From positions 37,854 to 101,853 of the forward strand of contig NZ_FRAU01000005.1 of the NCBI RefSeq assembly GCF_900142415.1: a stretch of 64,000 nt of DNA. The letters are read 5' to 3'. The stretch is from Rhodothermus profundi (GTDB lineage: Bacteria > Bacteroidota > Rhodothermia > Rhodothermales > Rhodothermaceae). Below, piece by piece: positions 43,686-53,510 of this stretch. Positions within the stretch are counted from its first letter, which is position 1. Each line of letters starts with the position of its first letter. Under the pieces are notes generated by a model. The model was given only the letters and a program-made list of their open reading frames with translations, did no database searches and was not told the origin of the DNA. The translations under genes were made by a program, and so were the position numbers.

Positions 43686-45146
43686 TCAACGCAGCAGCAT
43701 CAGCGTTCGGCTCTGCGTCTGATTGTGCTGGCGCAGGCGGTAGAGGTACACACCAGCAGGCAGCAGTCGGCCCCGCGCGTCCCGTCCATCCCAGACAATG
43801 CGATGCGGCCCCGGCGGCAGGTATCCGTCCAGGAGCACGCGCACCGACCGGCCCAGCAGGTCGAACACTTCCAGCCGGATGGGCCCCTCCTGCTGCAGCA
43901 CAAATTGAATCGTTGTGGTCGTGCGGAACGGATTGGGACTGTTGCCCAGCAACAGGAAGGATCCTGGCGCAAGCACCGGAGCGGTTGCCGTTGCTACCCC
44001 GGTATCCAGCAAAAAGGCTTCCTGACGGCCCGTGGCCGCCCGATAGCCGTAGCCCACAATGTAACGGCCGTCCGCCGAGACGGCCGTCGCCTCCAGCAAC
44101 ACCGAACCGTCAGACAGCAAGCCTGCATAGGCCACGTTAAGATCTTCCGGCCCCTGCGCAGCCGTCCAGCGGTACGCCCGGGGTGACGTCCCCCCTGCAT
44201 CGATGGCTACGCCGACCACTACCGTCCCTGCCTGCGACACATCGTTGGCCTGCGCCATCGTAAAGGACACGTCGTCTGACGCCGGCAATCCCAGCCACCG
44301 GATTGTGGGCTGCCGGGTATCGATCCAGAAGGGGACTCCAGCCCGCATGGTCTGGGCATCAAAGCCGACCCCGACGATAAAGCGTCCATCAGGAGAGACA
44401 GCGTGGGCTTCCACAAGCACGGAAGGTACCGGTGCGCCGGCCGGTTGCAGCAACGCGGCATAGGTGGTATTCAGGTCTTCCAGTCCACTGCTTTCGGTCC
44501 ACCGAAAGGCCAGCGTTGTGTGTCCATCGGGGGTCATCCAGCCGACGACGGTAGCGCCATCGGCCGTTACGTCCAGGGCCCGGCTGACGACCTGATCGGC
44601 CAGATCCAGGGTGTGCATGCCGGCAGCGGCAGTCCACCGAAAGGCATGTTGATTGACCTGTCCGTTTTCAGCATAGCCGACCACCACCGCGCCCGTTGCC
44701 GAAACAGCCGTTGCCCAACCTGTGGCCCCTCCTAGCGTCCCCAGGTCCTGAAAGCCCGTCGTGTCGGTCCACCGAAACGCACGGTCCGTTCCCTGCGCAT
44801 TGTCGGCCCATCCCACGACAGTGCGTCCATTCGCAGAAATACCCCAGGCTTCGCCTGACAGGGCCGCGTCTGTCCCGCCCAGGGTTCCCAGATCCTGAAG
44901 GCCATGGGCAGGCGTCCACCGGAAAGGACGAGGAGCTTCGGTGGCATTGCGAGCGCGGCCAACCACGATGATCGTATCACCAACGACCGTAAGATCAAAG
45001 GCGGCGCTGGCGCTGCCGCCCAGCGTGCCGAGCCAGACAAGCTGCTGAGCCTGCACCGAAAGACTGAGGCTCCCCAGCAGAATCAGCAGCAGGCTACCCC
45101 CTGCGTGCTGCATACGCATGGACATGCGGCGATATATCCGTTTCAT
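43686..45146 (-). CDS. Secreted HAF-repeat protein with C-terminal sorting-type tail
   Basis: 486 residues. A signal peptide (MKRIYRRMS to LSVQAQ) leads into about seven HAF-type repeats of the form DLGTLGG...AWGISANGRTVVGWA...AFRWT, which probably fold as a beta-propeller-like surface domain. The last 80 residues resemble a FlgD-type Ig fold with the tail GVYLYRLRQHNQTQSRTLMLLR, the usual C-terminal signal for outer-membrane secretion in Bacteroidota relatives. I chose the ATG at 45146; the frame is open further into the upstream gene but only with non-signal sequence. It follows the OmpA-like gene by 1 bp, so they are probably co-transcribed. Confidence 0.8.
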   Translation of the reverse strand: MKRIYRRMSMRMQHAGGSLLLILLGSLSLSVQAQQLVWLGTLGGSASAAFDLTVVGDTIIVVGRARNATEAPRPFRWTPAHGLQDLGTLGGTDAALSGEAWGISANGRTVVGWADNAQGTDRAFRWTDTTGFQDLGTLGGATGWATAVSATGAVVVGYAENGQVNQHAFRWTAAAGMHTLDLADQVVSRALDVTADGATVVGWMTPDGHTTLAFRWTESSGLEDLNTTYAALLQPAGAPVPSVLVEAHAVSPDGRFIVGVGFDAQTMRAGVPFWIDTRQPTIRWLGLPASDDVSFTMAQANDVSQAGTVVVGVAIDAGGTSPRAYRWTAAQGPEDLNVAYAGLLSDGSVLLEATAVSADGRYIVGYGYRAATGRQEAFLLDTGVATATAPVLAPGSFLLLGNSPNPFRTTTTIQFVLQQEGPIRLEVFDLLGRSVRVLLDGYLPPGPHRIVWDGRDARGRLLPAGVYLYRLRQHNQTQSRTLMLLR

Positions 45147-45147
45147 C

Positions 45148-46401
45148 TTAATAAATGATGCCCTCATATCCTCCATTGTCAGCCACCAGGTAAAGCGCTT
45201 CATACGCGTCCCCGCCGGCCACCAGCCGAAGCAGATCCTGCTGATTACCGATACCCTGCTGAGCCAGCCAGGCCGCAAAGGCAAGTGCCCGCGTGCGAGC
45301 CAGAAGCTTCCGCTCCCGCTCGGTGCGGCTGTCCCTTCCATCGCCTACAATGACCAGCCCGCCCCCCACTCGGCGTGCCTCTTCCAGCTCCTCCCGGAGC
45401 TTCTGCACAAAGGCCTCCGCCTCCTGAAGCTGGACCTGCACCGCATCCGAACCAAACGGATTGCCGGGAAGCGGCACCACAACCAGGGTGACCTCCTTCC
45501 ATCCATAACGCTGACGCAGGGCATCCAGCGCTAAGCTCCCGTTAAGAGTCTGGCTCTGGGCAAACAGTCGCGGCAGCCGTTCCTCCGGAACCGGTAACGC
45601 CCAGTAGAGGAAAACGCCACCAGCCGCTCGCCCCACCGGCTGACTATAGCCAGCAACCCGTAGCGCTCCCAGCAACGCTGGCCGATCCTTGTAAGGCAGC
45701 GCGTGCCCGCTGCGCGACAGAAACCGAAAACTGATCGCTTCAATCGGCGCCGGAGGGTGGAAAGGCGTTATGGCTACCCGCTCGCCGTCGAAAAAAAGCG
45801 CCAGTTGCCCCCCGCGAACCTGCAGCGCAATCCGATGCGGCCGATCGGCTGGAAATCCCCCTTGCCCCTCGTAGGCGTCGTACCCACGCGCCGCCACATC
45901 CTCATAGATGACTCCTGAAGGACGCACCCGCTTCCGGAGCTTGAAGCCGTCCAACTTATCCACCCGTCCTACGATCAGGTACACCTGCGCCGGTCCATCA
46001 GGACCGAGCCGCTGGGTTTCTTTGGCTGTGTGGAGGAAAACCCGTAGCTCCGCGTTGCCTGGCTCAAAGAAGTACGCCGTAAACTCCACGCTAAACTCCT
46101 GCGGCAAACGGATGCGACGGAGAATATGCGTGTCGTAGGTGAGCGGCCGAAACCAGCGCCTGTCCTGAAATTCCGCCACCTCGTAGCTGCCCTGGATGAT
46201 CTCCCAACCGGCTACCTGCGCCCCAATGGGCATGCCAGACAGGTCCTCCTGATAGAGCACCAGGTCGCCCGGCTCAAATTTTGCCATCTCAGCCCCACCT
46301 CGAATCTGCGCATGCCCATAGCCGGTGAGCCCACAGGCTAGCAGCAGTCCCAAAGCTATCCCTAACTGCTTCCTGAGGGTTACGTAAGGTAGCCACACCA
46401 T
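45148..46401 (-). CDS. Exported protein with LamG-like N-terminus and degenerate OmpA-like C-terminus
   Basis: 417 residues with a signal peptide (VTLRKQLGIALGLLLACGLTGYGHAQ). Residues about 40-240 resemble a concanavalin/LamG-type domain (FEPGDLVLYQEDLSG, GWEIIQGSYEVAEFQDRRWFRP, VEFTAYFFEP). The last 100 residues have an OmpA-like pattern (VIVGDGRDSRTERERKLLARTRALAFAAWLAQQGI), which in related proteins binds peptidoglycan. The chosen ATG at 46401 is the first before the signal peptide. Likely an outer-membrane or periplasmic structural protein; exact role unknown. Confidence 0.7.
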   Translation of the reverse strand: MVWLPYVTLRKQLGIALGLLLACGLTGYGHAQIRGGAEMAKFEPGDLVLYQEDLSGMPIGAQVAGWEIIQGSYEVAEFQDRRWFRPLTYDTHILRRIRLPQEFSVEFTAYFFEPGNAELRVFLHTAKETQRLGPDGPAQVYLIVGRVDKLDGFKLRKRVRPSGVIYEDVAARGYDAYEGQGGFPADRPHRIALQVRGGQLALFFDGERVAITPFHPPAPIEAISFRFLSRSGHALPYKDRPALLGALRVAGYSQPVGRAAGGVFLYWALPVPEERLPRLFAQSQTLNGSLALDALRQRYGWKEVTLVVVPLPGNPFGSDAVQVQLQEAEAFVQKLREELEEARRVGGGLVIVGDGRDSRTERERKLLARTRALAFAAWLAQQGIGNQQDLLRLVAGGDAYEALYLVADNGGYEGIIY

Positions 46402-46576
46402 AGACTGCACCGCGAAATTGGTTTGGGGTCCGCAATCATATTGCCAGACAATCTGATCCTGCCCCTCATCCCCGGTGCGTACGCAGAAAGGTATGTCGCA
46501 ACAGCACACACAGCTTTTCTGCTCCGCCCTGTTGCACCTCTTGGGTGCCGCAAGACGGCACCTGACGTTCAGCAGC

Positions 46577-46601
46577 AAAAATGCGTGTTAACGATACGCA
46601 G
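46577..46601 (-). terminator. Possible terminator after mscL
   Basis: On the minus strand TGCGT, a 9-nt loop and ACGCA are followed directly by TTTTT. The stem is short, so the call is weak. Confidence 0.35.
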
Positions 46602-46619
46602 CCATGCGCTTTTTTGCAA

Positions 46620-47048
46620 CTACGCGCGCTGCGCTTTCAGCAAATCGCGAATTTCCATCAGCAACTGTTCCTGTCGAGTAAGCCCTGGCGTCGACCTGTC
46701 AACCTGCTCAGGAGCAGCCTGTCGGATTCCCTTCACCACCAGAATCACACTGAATCCCACGATCAGAAAGTTGACCACGCTGTTCAGGAACAGGCCGACA
46801 TTCAGCGTTACGGCTCCCACTTCGCGGGCGGCCTCCAGCGTCGGATATGGACCAGGAATCGTTCCTTCCCGCAATACCCAGAATAGATTCGAAAAATCGA
46901 CGCCTCCCAGTAACAAACCAATCGGAGGCATCAGGATATCTTGAACCAACGACTGCACCACGGCCCCAAAAGCAAAGCCGATAATAATTCCAAGTGCCAT
47001 ATCCAAAACATTGCCCCGGAGGGCAACTGTTTTAAACGCCTTCCACAT
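46620..47048 (-). CDS. mscL: Large-conductance mechanosensitive channel MscL
   Basis: 142 residues, the normal MscL size. The N-terminal helix and TM1 (RGNVLDMALGIIIGFAFGAVVQSLVQDILMPPIG), the periplasmic loop, TM2 (NSVVNFLIVGFSVILVVKGI) and the C-terminal helix bundle (RQEQLLMEIRDLLKAQ) are all present. It forms a homopentameric pore that opens on hypo-osmotic shock. The start at 47048 (MWKAFK) fits the family; the open frame before it does not. Confidence 0.97.
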   Translation of the reverse strand: MWKAFKTVALRGNVLDMALGIIIGFAFGAVVQSLVQDILMPPIGLLLGGVDFSNLFWVLREGTIPGPYPTLEAAREVGAVTLNVGLFLNSVVNFLIVGFSVILVVKGIRQAAPEQVDRSTPGLTRQEQLLMEIRDLLKAQRA

Positions 47049-47116
47049 GACTGGTCTTAAAAATCTGATGGTTTCGGGGGAGGTGTCCGCAACAAACCTG
47101 CACGATCTGTGGAGCC

Positions 47117-47161
47117 GGTGCATGGGCTGTGTGGCCCATGCACCATGCGCCTTGGGCGCAT
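47117..47161. terminator. Two tandem hairpins between mscL and the RND operon
   Basis: GGTGCATGGGC (47117-47127) and GCCCATGCACC (47134-47144) form an 11-bp perfect stem with a 6-nt loop. Directly after it ATGCGCC and GGCGCAT (47145-47161) form a 7-bp stem. They lie just past the stop of the RND permease gene on the minus strand. No T-run follows, so this is either a factor-dependent stop or an RNA stability element. Confidence 0.45.
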
Positions 47162-47182
47162 AAACCGCAATGTTCAGGGATC

Positions 47183-50100
47183 TCAGGATTTACGCCGGCT
47201 GATCAGGGCTACCGTAGCCAGCGGAGCCAGCAGGGTAGAAGCCAGCAGGCCTCCAATGACCGTGACAGCTAATCCCAGCCAGAATCCTTCTTCGTCGGGA
47301 AAGATCAACAGGGGCAGCAGAGCAACGATAGACGACAGCGTGGTGGTCCACATGGGACGCAGCCGCTCGCGCACGGCCAGCCGGACGAGTTGGTCGGGAC
47401 GTCCGTGCGGCCGCTGATGCCGGAGTTGCCGAAAGCGGTCCAGCAACAATAGACTGTCGTTGACGGCAATACCGGCCAGCAACACCAGCCCAATGAACGC
47501 CCCTTCAGCGAAGTTAGCCTCGCTCCAGAGGAATCCCACGGCTACGCCCACGGCGGCCATGGGCAAGCTCAGCAGCATCACCAGCGGCAGACGCCACGAC
47601 TCGAATACCATGGCCGCAATCAAGAAAACCAGCGCAATGGTGAGCGGCAGCATCCATCGGACTGTACGCTTGAGCTCTTGCTCTCCAAAGAAGTAATACG
47701 TGGGATATTGCAGGCGATAGCCAGGCGGCAGGGGCATGGATTCGACCACCTGGCGGATAATCCGATCTCCCAGGCGCCAGGGCCCCCGAAAATCCACGCT
47801 GATATAGCGCCGGTACTGCTGATCGAAGCGTTCGATCGCCGACGGGGTAGGAACAATCGTAGGAGGCGCCAGCGCAGCAAGTTGCACCTGCACGCTATCG
47901 GTAACAGGCAGCGGCTGCGTGATGAGCCGGGCCACGTCAATCTGATGGGCTCCGGCCACTTCGATGCGAATGGGCAGGTAGGGTGCATCGGCCACCGGGG
48001 CCCGGAAAAACGGAAAGCGCGTGTTGAAAACGGGTCGAAGGGCAGCCGCCAGATCGCCGGCGGTCAGTCCTGTGCGCAATTGCGCTTCAGGGGTCCAGCG
48101 AAACTGAAGCACTTCGCGCGCATCGGGCCGGCCGTACCGATCCACGTTGTAGTTGACCGCTGCCACGCGCGGGGTAGCGGCCTTCAGGCGCTGAGCCAGT
48201 TGCGCGCATACCGCTTCCAGATCTTCGTAGCTGGGGCCATAGGCCGCGATGCGAAATTCAGCAATCCCGATCCCGCTTCCACTATAATACCCCTGCTCCA
48301 GCAATCCGGTCACCGACAGGTATCGCAGGCCGGCCAGTTGAACGGCCTGTTGAATGAGCCGCTCGCGCACCAAGTAGGGCTCGACCGTGCGCAGCGACGC
48401 CTTTGTAAAGCGGACGCGCAGGTAGGCCGATTGCTCGGTTATCTGGGTGACCGTCCGCGCTACCGACGGCGAGGCCAGCGCTACCGCTTCAAAGCGTCGC
48501 ATCAGCGTGTCGGCTCGCCCGATCGGAGTGCCCGGAGGGAACGCCATATAGACGTACACTTCCGGACGAATTTCAAAATGCCAGCGGCGGCCGAACGTAG
48601 TTTTCTGGAAGAACGGCAACAGCACCCCGCCCAGCAGGGGTTCGAGCTGTTGCCGAATGGCTATCACCTGGTCGTGCCCCAGCGTGGCATTGTAGAGCCG
48701 GGCCAGCCGCTCCTGCGCCAGGCGCCAGGTCTGGTTGTCGGTGGGTTCCTGCTCATCTTCGCCGGGCAGCTTCCACCGATCGGGAAGGATCCATAGGGGA
48801 ATGCCCACTACCAGAAACAGCACCAGTAGCGTCAGGCGCGGCCACCGAGCGGCGAGGCGGTAGGGCAGGGCAATGAGCTGACGGAAGCGACGTTGTCGTG
48901 CCGGCACGGGTGGGGGCGTCGGCAGAAAGCGTCCCAGCACGGGCACTACGAGCACGGCACTGGCCAGCGAAGCTCCCAGCGTGAGCGCTACCAGCACGCC
49001 AAAAGGCAGGAACAACGTGCGAAGCTCTCCACTGAGGTATACAAGGGGCAGCGCTACGATCATGGTGGTCAGCGTCCCCCCCAGCAGGGGAAGCCAGACG
49101 GTCTGCAATGCCCGGCGCGTTGCTTCAGCGTCCAGCGCCAGTCCCCGAAGGCCACGTGCTCGCAGCCGCTTCCGCTGCACCAGGAGCTGTTCGACCACCA
49201 CCACACTGTTGTCCACCAGCAGACCGGCCACCAGGGCCATGCCCGCCAGCGTGATCAAGTTCAGCGTCAGCCCGAGCGGCCGGAACAGGAGCAGGGCCAC
49301 GGCCACGGCTACCCCAACGCTGAAGAGCACCGCCACGCAGGCCCGCACGCTCTGGAGGAGTGCCAGCAATACCAGCACCAGCAGCGCAAACCCCAGTCCA
49401 CCACGCACGAGCAGCTCCCGCAGCTGGCGACGCACATCTTCGCTGCGGTCCAGCACCACTAGCAGCCGCACGTCGTCCGGCAGTTCCATCCGGATCTGCT
49501 CGACCGTAGCGTGAACGGCATCCGCTACCGTGAGCAGATGGCTCCCCGGCTTTCGATCAAGCACCAGCGTCACAACCGGCTGGCCATCCACACGGCTGAT
49601 CGACCGAGGAGGCGCCGGCCCCAGCTCGACGCGCGCGACGTCCCGCAATCGAACAGGCGCTGCGCGGGGAGCGGCTTGATGCAGCACCAGGTTGCGAATT
49701 GCCTCCAGGTTGGTCTCCGGAGGCGTGAATAGCAGCCAGGCGTTCTGGCCGGTTTGCCACCGGCCGTAGCTTCGGTCGCGCAGCGCGTCGGCCAGTTGTT
49801 GTTGCACGCGCGCCGGTGCCAGGCCATAGGCCTCCAGCCGGTCCGGATCCAGCGTAATCAGCAGCTCCCGTTCCCGCCCACCTGCTACGCGCACAAAAGC
49901 CACGCCCGGTACGCTTCGAAGGCGGGGGGCCACGAATTCATCGGCCATCCGGCGCAGCGCCTCCGGTTCCAGAGGACCGACGAGTTGAAGGGTCAGGAAC
50001 CCCTGCTGGTCGCGAAGCTGCTCGGGCACGGCCCGCGTCAGCTCAGACACCACGCGATCAGGCAACACGCCCCGCAGCCGCGCCAGTTCTTCTCGCACCT

Positions 50101-50437
50101 GGGCGACATAGGGTCCCAGCGGGACGTTCGGGGCTACCTGCAGGATGATCGTTGCCCGTCCCTCTTCCGAGAGGCTTTCGACATGTGCTGTGCCGGGGAC
50201 GCGCTGCACGGCCCGCTCAATGGGCGCCGTAACATATTGCTCAACCTGTCGAGGGGCAGCGCCTGGCCAGGACGCTGCAATATGCACCTCCGGCAATTCG
50301 ACGCGCGGCACCCACTCAATAGGAATCTGCCGGCCTACCCAGAGGCCGGCCATCAGCAGCGCCGTGGCCCATGAGAGGATAGCCACCGGCCGCCGCAGCC
50401 ACCCCATCCACCCATTATGCCGATTGGCCTCGTTCAT
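47183..50437 (-). CDS. RND-family efflux permease (second permease of the pair)
   Basis: A 1084-residue inner-membrane transporter of the AcrB/HAE1 superfamily: TM1 at the N-terminus, a large porter loop, TM2-6 (GLTLNLITLAGMALVAGLLVDNSVVVVEQ), a second loop, and TM8-12 at the end (FAEGAFIGLVLLAGIAVNDSLLLLDRF). The proton-relay pair has Asp then Asn (VDNS) in TM4. The frame starts at 50437, overlapping the first permease by 23 bp; an ATG at 50407 (MGWLRRPV) after GGGTGG is also plausible. Two different permeases after one fusion protein recall MdtABC, where they form a heterotrimer. Confidence 0.92.
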   Translation of the reverse strand: MNEANRHNGWMGWLRRPVAILSWATALLMAGLWVGRQIPIEWVPRVELPEVHIAASWPGAAPRQVEQYVTAPIERAVQRVPGTAHVESLSEEGRATIILQVAPNVPLGPYVAQVREELARLRGVLPDRVVSELTRAVPEQLRDQQGFLTLQLVGPLEPEALRRMADEFVAPRLRSVPGVAFVRVAGGRERELLITLDPDRLEAYGLAPARVQQQLADALRDRSYGRWQTGQNAWLLFTPPETNLEAIRNLVLHQAAPRAAPVRLRDVARVELGPAPPRSISRVDGQPVVTLVLDRKPGSHLLTVADAVHATVEQIRMELPDDVRLLVVLDRSEDVRRQLRELLVRGGLGFALLVLVLLALLQSVRACVAVLFSVGVAVAVALLLFRPLGLTLNLITLAGMALVAGLLVDNSVVVVEQLLVQRKRLRARGLRGLALDAEATRRALQTVWLPLLGGTLTTMIVALPLVYLSGELRTLFLPFGVLVALTLGASLASAVLVVPVLGRFLPTPPPVPARQRRFRQLIALPYRLAARWPRLTLLVLFLVVGIPLWILPDRWKLPGEDEQEPTDNQTWRLAQERLARLYNATLGHDQVIAIRQQLEPLLGGVLLPFFQKTTFGRRWHFEIRPEVYVYMAFPPGTPIGRADTLMRRFEAVALASPSVARTVTQITEQSAYLRVRFTKASLRTVEPYLVRERLIQQAVQLAGLRYLSVTGLLEQGYYSGSGIGIAEFRIAAYGPSYEDLEAVCAQLAQRLKAATPRVAAVNYNVDRYGRPDAREVLQFRWTPEAQLRTGLTAGDLAAALRPVFNTRFPFFRAPVADAPYLPIRIEVAGAHQIDVARLITQPLPVTDSVQVQLAALAPPTIVPTPSAIERFDQQYRRYISVDFRGPWRLGDRIIRQVVESMPLPPGYRLQYPTYYFFGEQELKRTVRWMLPLTIALVFLIAAMVFESWRLPLVMLLSLPMAAVGVAVGFLWSEANFAEGAFIGLVLLAGIAVNDSLLLLDRFRQLRHQRPHGRPDQLVRLAVRERLRPMWTTTLSSIVALLPLLIFPDEEGFWLGLAVTVIGGLLASTLLAPLATVALISRRKS

Positions 50438-53400
50438 AAGGTCGGCGTTCGCCTCCAGCTACCAGCACATACAGCACAGGTACTACGATCAACGTCAGGA
50501 GAGTCGCGCTGAGCAGTCCTCCAATAATAGTTATCGCCAGGGGCTGCTGCAGCGCAGCACCGGCCCCCATGCCCAGCGCCAGAGGCAGCAGCCCTAAAAC
50601 CGTGGTGACAGTGGTCATCAAAATGGGGCGCAGCCGATCGCGACCGGCTGCTTCAATAGCCTGAAACAGCGGCAACCCCTCAGCGCGGCGTCGGTTGATA
50701 AAGTCCACCTTGATGATCGCATCGTTCACGACGATTCCGACGAGCACGACCAGTCCGGTCAGGCTCATCAGATTGACCGATTGTCCGGTCAGGGCCAGCG
50801 TTAACGTTACCCCGATAGTAGCCAGCGGAACGGTGAAGAGAATGATGAGCGGCTGGCGCAAACTTTCAAACTGAGCAGCTAGAATCAAAAAAACGAGTAA
50901 CAGGCTTAGCAGCAGGCTCCAGGCCGCTCCACGCAGTCCTTCCTGGAACGCATCGGTAGCCCCTCCGATTGTGCCGCGCACCCCGGGCGGCAGCGTAGCC
51001 AGAGCGCGCCGCATCGCGTCGCGTGCCGCTGCCAGGTCAGCATCCGGTGCCACGTCGGCCAACAGGCGCACGACCGGAGCCTGCCCGGCCCGCAACAAAG
51101 AAGCCGGTAGCGACACCGGACGGGCTTCTACGAACAGCCCGATGGGCTTAAGCCCCTGCGCTGTTGGAATCTCCGTCCCCAGCAATCGTTGCAAGGCCTC
51201 GGCACGGGGCAGTCGCAGGCGAATGGGAATGGCCTCGTTAACGGTTTGCAGGGCCGTTGCTTCCAGCCCGCGTGCAGCCGCGGCCAGCCAGTCGGCAAGC
51301 TGACGGGCATCAACCCCGAAACGCGCCATCACGTCGCGCCGAAAATGAAGGGCATAGCCGGGGACTTCCTCGGCAAACGCTCGGCGCACGTTGACCAATG
51401 CCGGCGCTCGGCGAAGCTGCGCCAGCAGCCGATCGGCAACCGCTTCGGCCTCGCTGCGCAGGTCTGCTTGCAGATCCAGCCATAGATCTGCTTCCCCCCG
51501 CGCCAGCAGGAGCTCTAGCTGGGTGCGTTCCGGCGTAACCTCGACGGTCACCACCGAAGGCAGAGGCAGATCGCGGAGCTGCCGGGCAACCTCTTCGGAA
51601 CGGGCCTGTTCGTCCAGCAAGAGCGTCAGCGTCCCCTCGTACGGCGGGCGCGGGTCCAGATCAAGCCGTGCTTCATCCCGCTCTCCCAGATCTGCCAGCA
51701 CATGTCGTACGCTGGAGAGCCGCAGGGCGTAGGTTTCGATCTGCTCGGACCAGCGGCTGAGCTGAAGCAGATCAGTACCGGGCGGCGCGCTCACGTGCAG
51801 CGTCAGGCGCTTCAGGTCGGCGTGCGGCATGACCTGGCGGGGCAATTTCCAGGCCAGCACAGCAGCTCCGGCCAACGCAACAAGGGTAAGTAGCACCACC
51901 ACACCGCGTTGCGCCAGCGCTCGGCGCAGCAGCACCTCGTAGCGAACAAGCAGCCAGCGTATTCCGAGGGGTTCCAGGCGTCCGGGTTTGCGGTCGCGAG
52001 ATGCCAGCACCGGCACCACCGTGAGCGCCACCATGAGCGAGGCCAGCAGCGAAAAGACGACGGCCAGCGCCTGGTCGCGAAAGAGCCGACCGGCCAGTCC
52101 TTCCACAAACGCCAGCGGTCCGAAGACCGCAATCGTGGTCAGGGTACTGGCCGTGATGGCCGCAGCGACTTCTGCGGTTCCTTCGCGAGCCGCTTCCAGA
52201 GGTGCCAGTCCCTGTTCCCGCAGGCGGGCGATGTTCTCGGTGACGACAATGGCATTGTCCACCAGCATGCCCACGCCCAGGGCCAGCCCACTGAGCGAGA
52301 GCAGATTCAACGTAATGTCAGCCACCTCAAAGGCCACCAGCGTCAGTGCCAGCGACAACGGCACGGCGACTGCAACGGCCAGGAGCACGCGAGGCCGGCG
52401 TAAGAATACCAGCAACACGATCAGCGCCAGCACGCCGCCCAGCAACACAGCCTGCTGCACCCCCGCAATGGCCTGGCGAATGAACAGGCTTTCATCCACG
52501 ACCACATCAAGCCGAATGCCCGGCACTTCGGCTTCCAGTTCGCGCAGCGTGCGGCGCACCTGACGCGCCGCCATTACCGTGTTGGCGTCGGCGGCGCGTT
52601 CTACCAGCAGCAGAAGCGCTTCGTCCCCATCGAAGCGAACCAGCCCGCGCCGTTCTGCCACCCCGGGTCGCACATCAGCCACATCCGCCAGCCGCAAAGG
52701 CGTGCGTCCGGCATAGCCCACAATCGTTTCCGCCACGTCCGCAGGATCTGTGAAGGCCCCACTGACCTCCACCGCATAGCGGAAGGGGCCGCGTCGAATC
52801 AGTCCACCGGGTAGGGTAACATTGGCTGCCCGAAGCTGCTGCTCGATTTGCGCAACCGTCAACCCATATCGAATCAGCCGCTCTGGATCAAGCCGCACCT
52901 CTACTTCCGGTTCGTACCCGCCGGTTACGCGCACGCGGGCCACCCCTTCCAGTTGCTCCAGGCGGCGTGCTACGACGTCACGCGCCAACCGCTTCAGGGC
53001 AACCAGATCCTGCCGCTCTGCTACGGCTACGCGACGGACGGTATCGCGCGGCATAGCCTGCCGGAGCGCCAGCATCATGATAGGACGATCACTTGGATCA
53101 AGCCGGAGCACTACCGGTCGCTCCGCCTCATCAGGCAGCGCATTGCCTAACTGGTCAAGCTGTTCGCGAACGTTCAACAGCGCCAGGTTCAGATCGGTAT
53201 TCCATCCGAAGCGGAGCACGACCAGACTGCCCCCCAGGAGGCTGCGGCCTGTTACTTCTACGACCCCTTCTACCCCGGCCACAGCGGCCTCCACCCGTTC
53301 CGTTACGGCTCGTTCCACCCGCTCTGGGGGAACGTCCGGATAGGCCGTCCACACCGCCAGCGCTGGATAGCGTAAATCCGGCAACAGGGCCACGGGCAAC

Positions 53401-53495
53401 CGTACATAGGCAATGACGGCAAACCCCACAACCAACAGGCTCCAGGCCGTCACAGCCACCGGACGCCGCAGGCACCAGCCAACCAGCGCGCGCAT
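50415..53495 (-). CDS. RND-family efflux permease (first permease of the pair)
   Basis: A 1026-residue AcrB/HAE1-type transporter. The N-terminus (LRRPVAVTAWSLLVVGFAVIAYVRLPVALLPDL), the TM4 region (SLSGLALGVGMLVDNAIVVTENI) and the C-terminal helices (LMSLTGLVVLVGIVVNDAIIKVDFIN) are typical. The relay position again reads Asp-Asn. It lies 15 bp after the membrane-fusion gene and overlaps the second permease. Substrate class (drug, lipid or metal) cannot be told; it lacks the methionine pattern of CusA. Confidence 0.93.
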   Translation of the reverse strand: MRALVGWCLRRPVAVTAWSLLVVGFAVIAYVRLPVALLPDLRYPALAVWTAYPDVPPERVERAVTERVEAAVAGVEGVVEVTGRSLLGGSLVVLRFGWNTDLNLALLNVREQLDQLGNALPDEAERPVVLRLDPSDRPIMMLALRQAMPRDTVRRVAVAERQDLVALKRLARDVVARRLEQLEGVARVRVTGGYEPEVEVRLDPERLIRYGLTVAQIEQQLRAANVTLPGGLIRRGPFRYAVEVSGAFTDPADVAETIVGYAGRTPLRLADVADVRPGVAERRGLVRFDGDEALLLLVERAADANTVMAARQVRRTLRELEAEVPGIRLDVVVDESLFIRQAIAGVQQAVLLGGVLALIVLLVFLRRPRVLLAVAVAVPLSLALTLVAFEVADITLNLLSLSGLALGVGMLVDNAIVVTENIARLREQGLAPLEAAREGTAEVAAAITASTLTTIAVFGPLAFVEGLAGRLFRDQALAVVFSLLASLMVALTVVPVLASRDRKPGRLEPLGIRWLLVRYEVLLRRALAQRGVVVLLTLVALAGAAVLAWKLPRQVMPHADLKRLTLHVSAPPGTDLLQLSRWSEQIETYALRLSSVRHVLADLGERDEARLDLDPRPPYEGTLTLLLDEQARSEEVARQLRDLPLPSVVTVEVTPERTQLELLLARGEADLWLDLQADLRSEAEAVADRLLAQLRRAPALVNVRRAFAEEVPGYALHFRRDVMARFGVDARQLADWLAAAARGLEATALQTVNEAIPIRLRLPRAEALQRLLGTEIPTAQGLKPIGLFVEARPVSLPASLLRAGQAPVVRLLADVAPDADLAAARDAMRRALATLPPGVRGTIGGATDAFQEGLRGAAWSLLLSLLLVFLILAAQFESLRQPLIILFTVPLATIGVTLTLALTGQSVNLMSLTGLVVLVGIVVNDAIIKVDFINRRRAEGLPLFQAIEAAGRDRLRPILMTTVTTVLGLLPLALGMGAGAALQQPLAITIIGGLLSATLLTLIVVPVLYVLVAGGERRPYERGQSA

Positions 53496-53510
53496 GGTAG
53501 ATCTTCTGAA

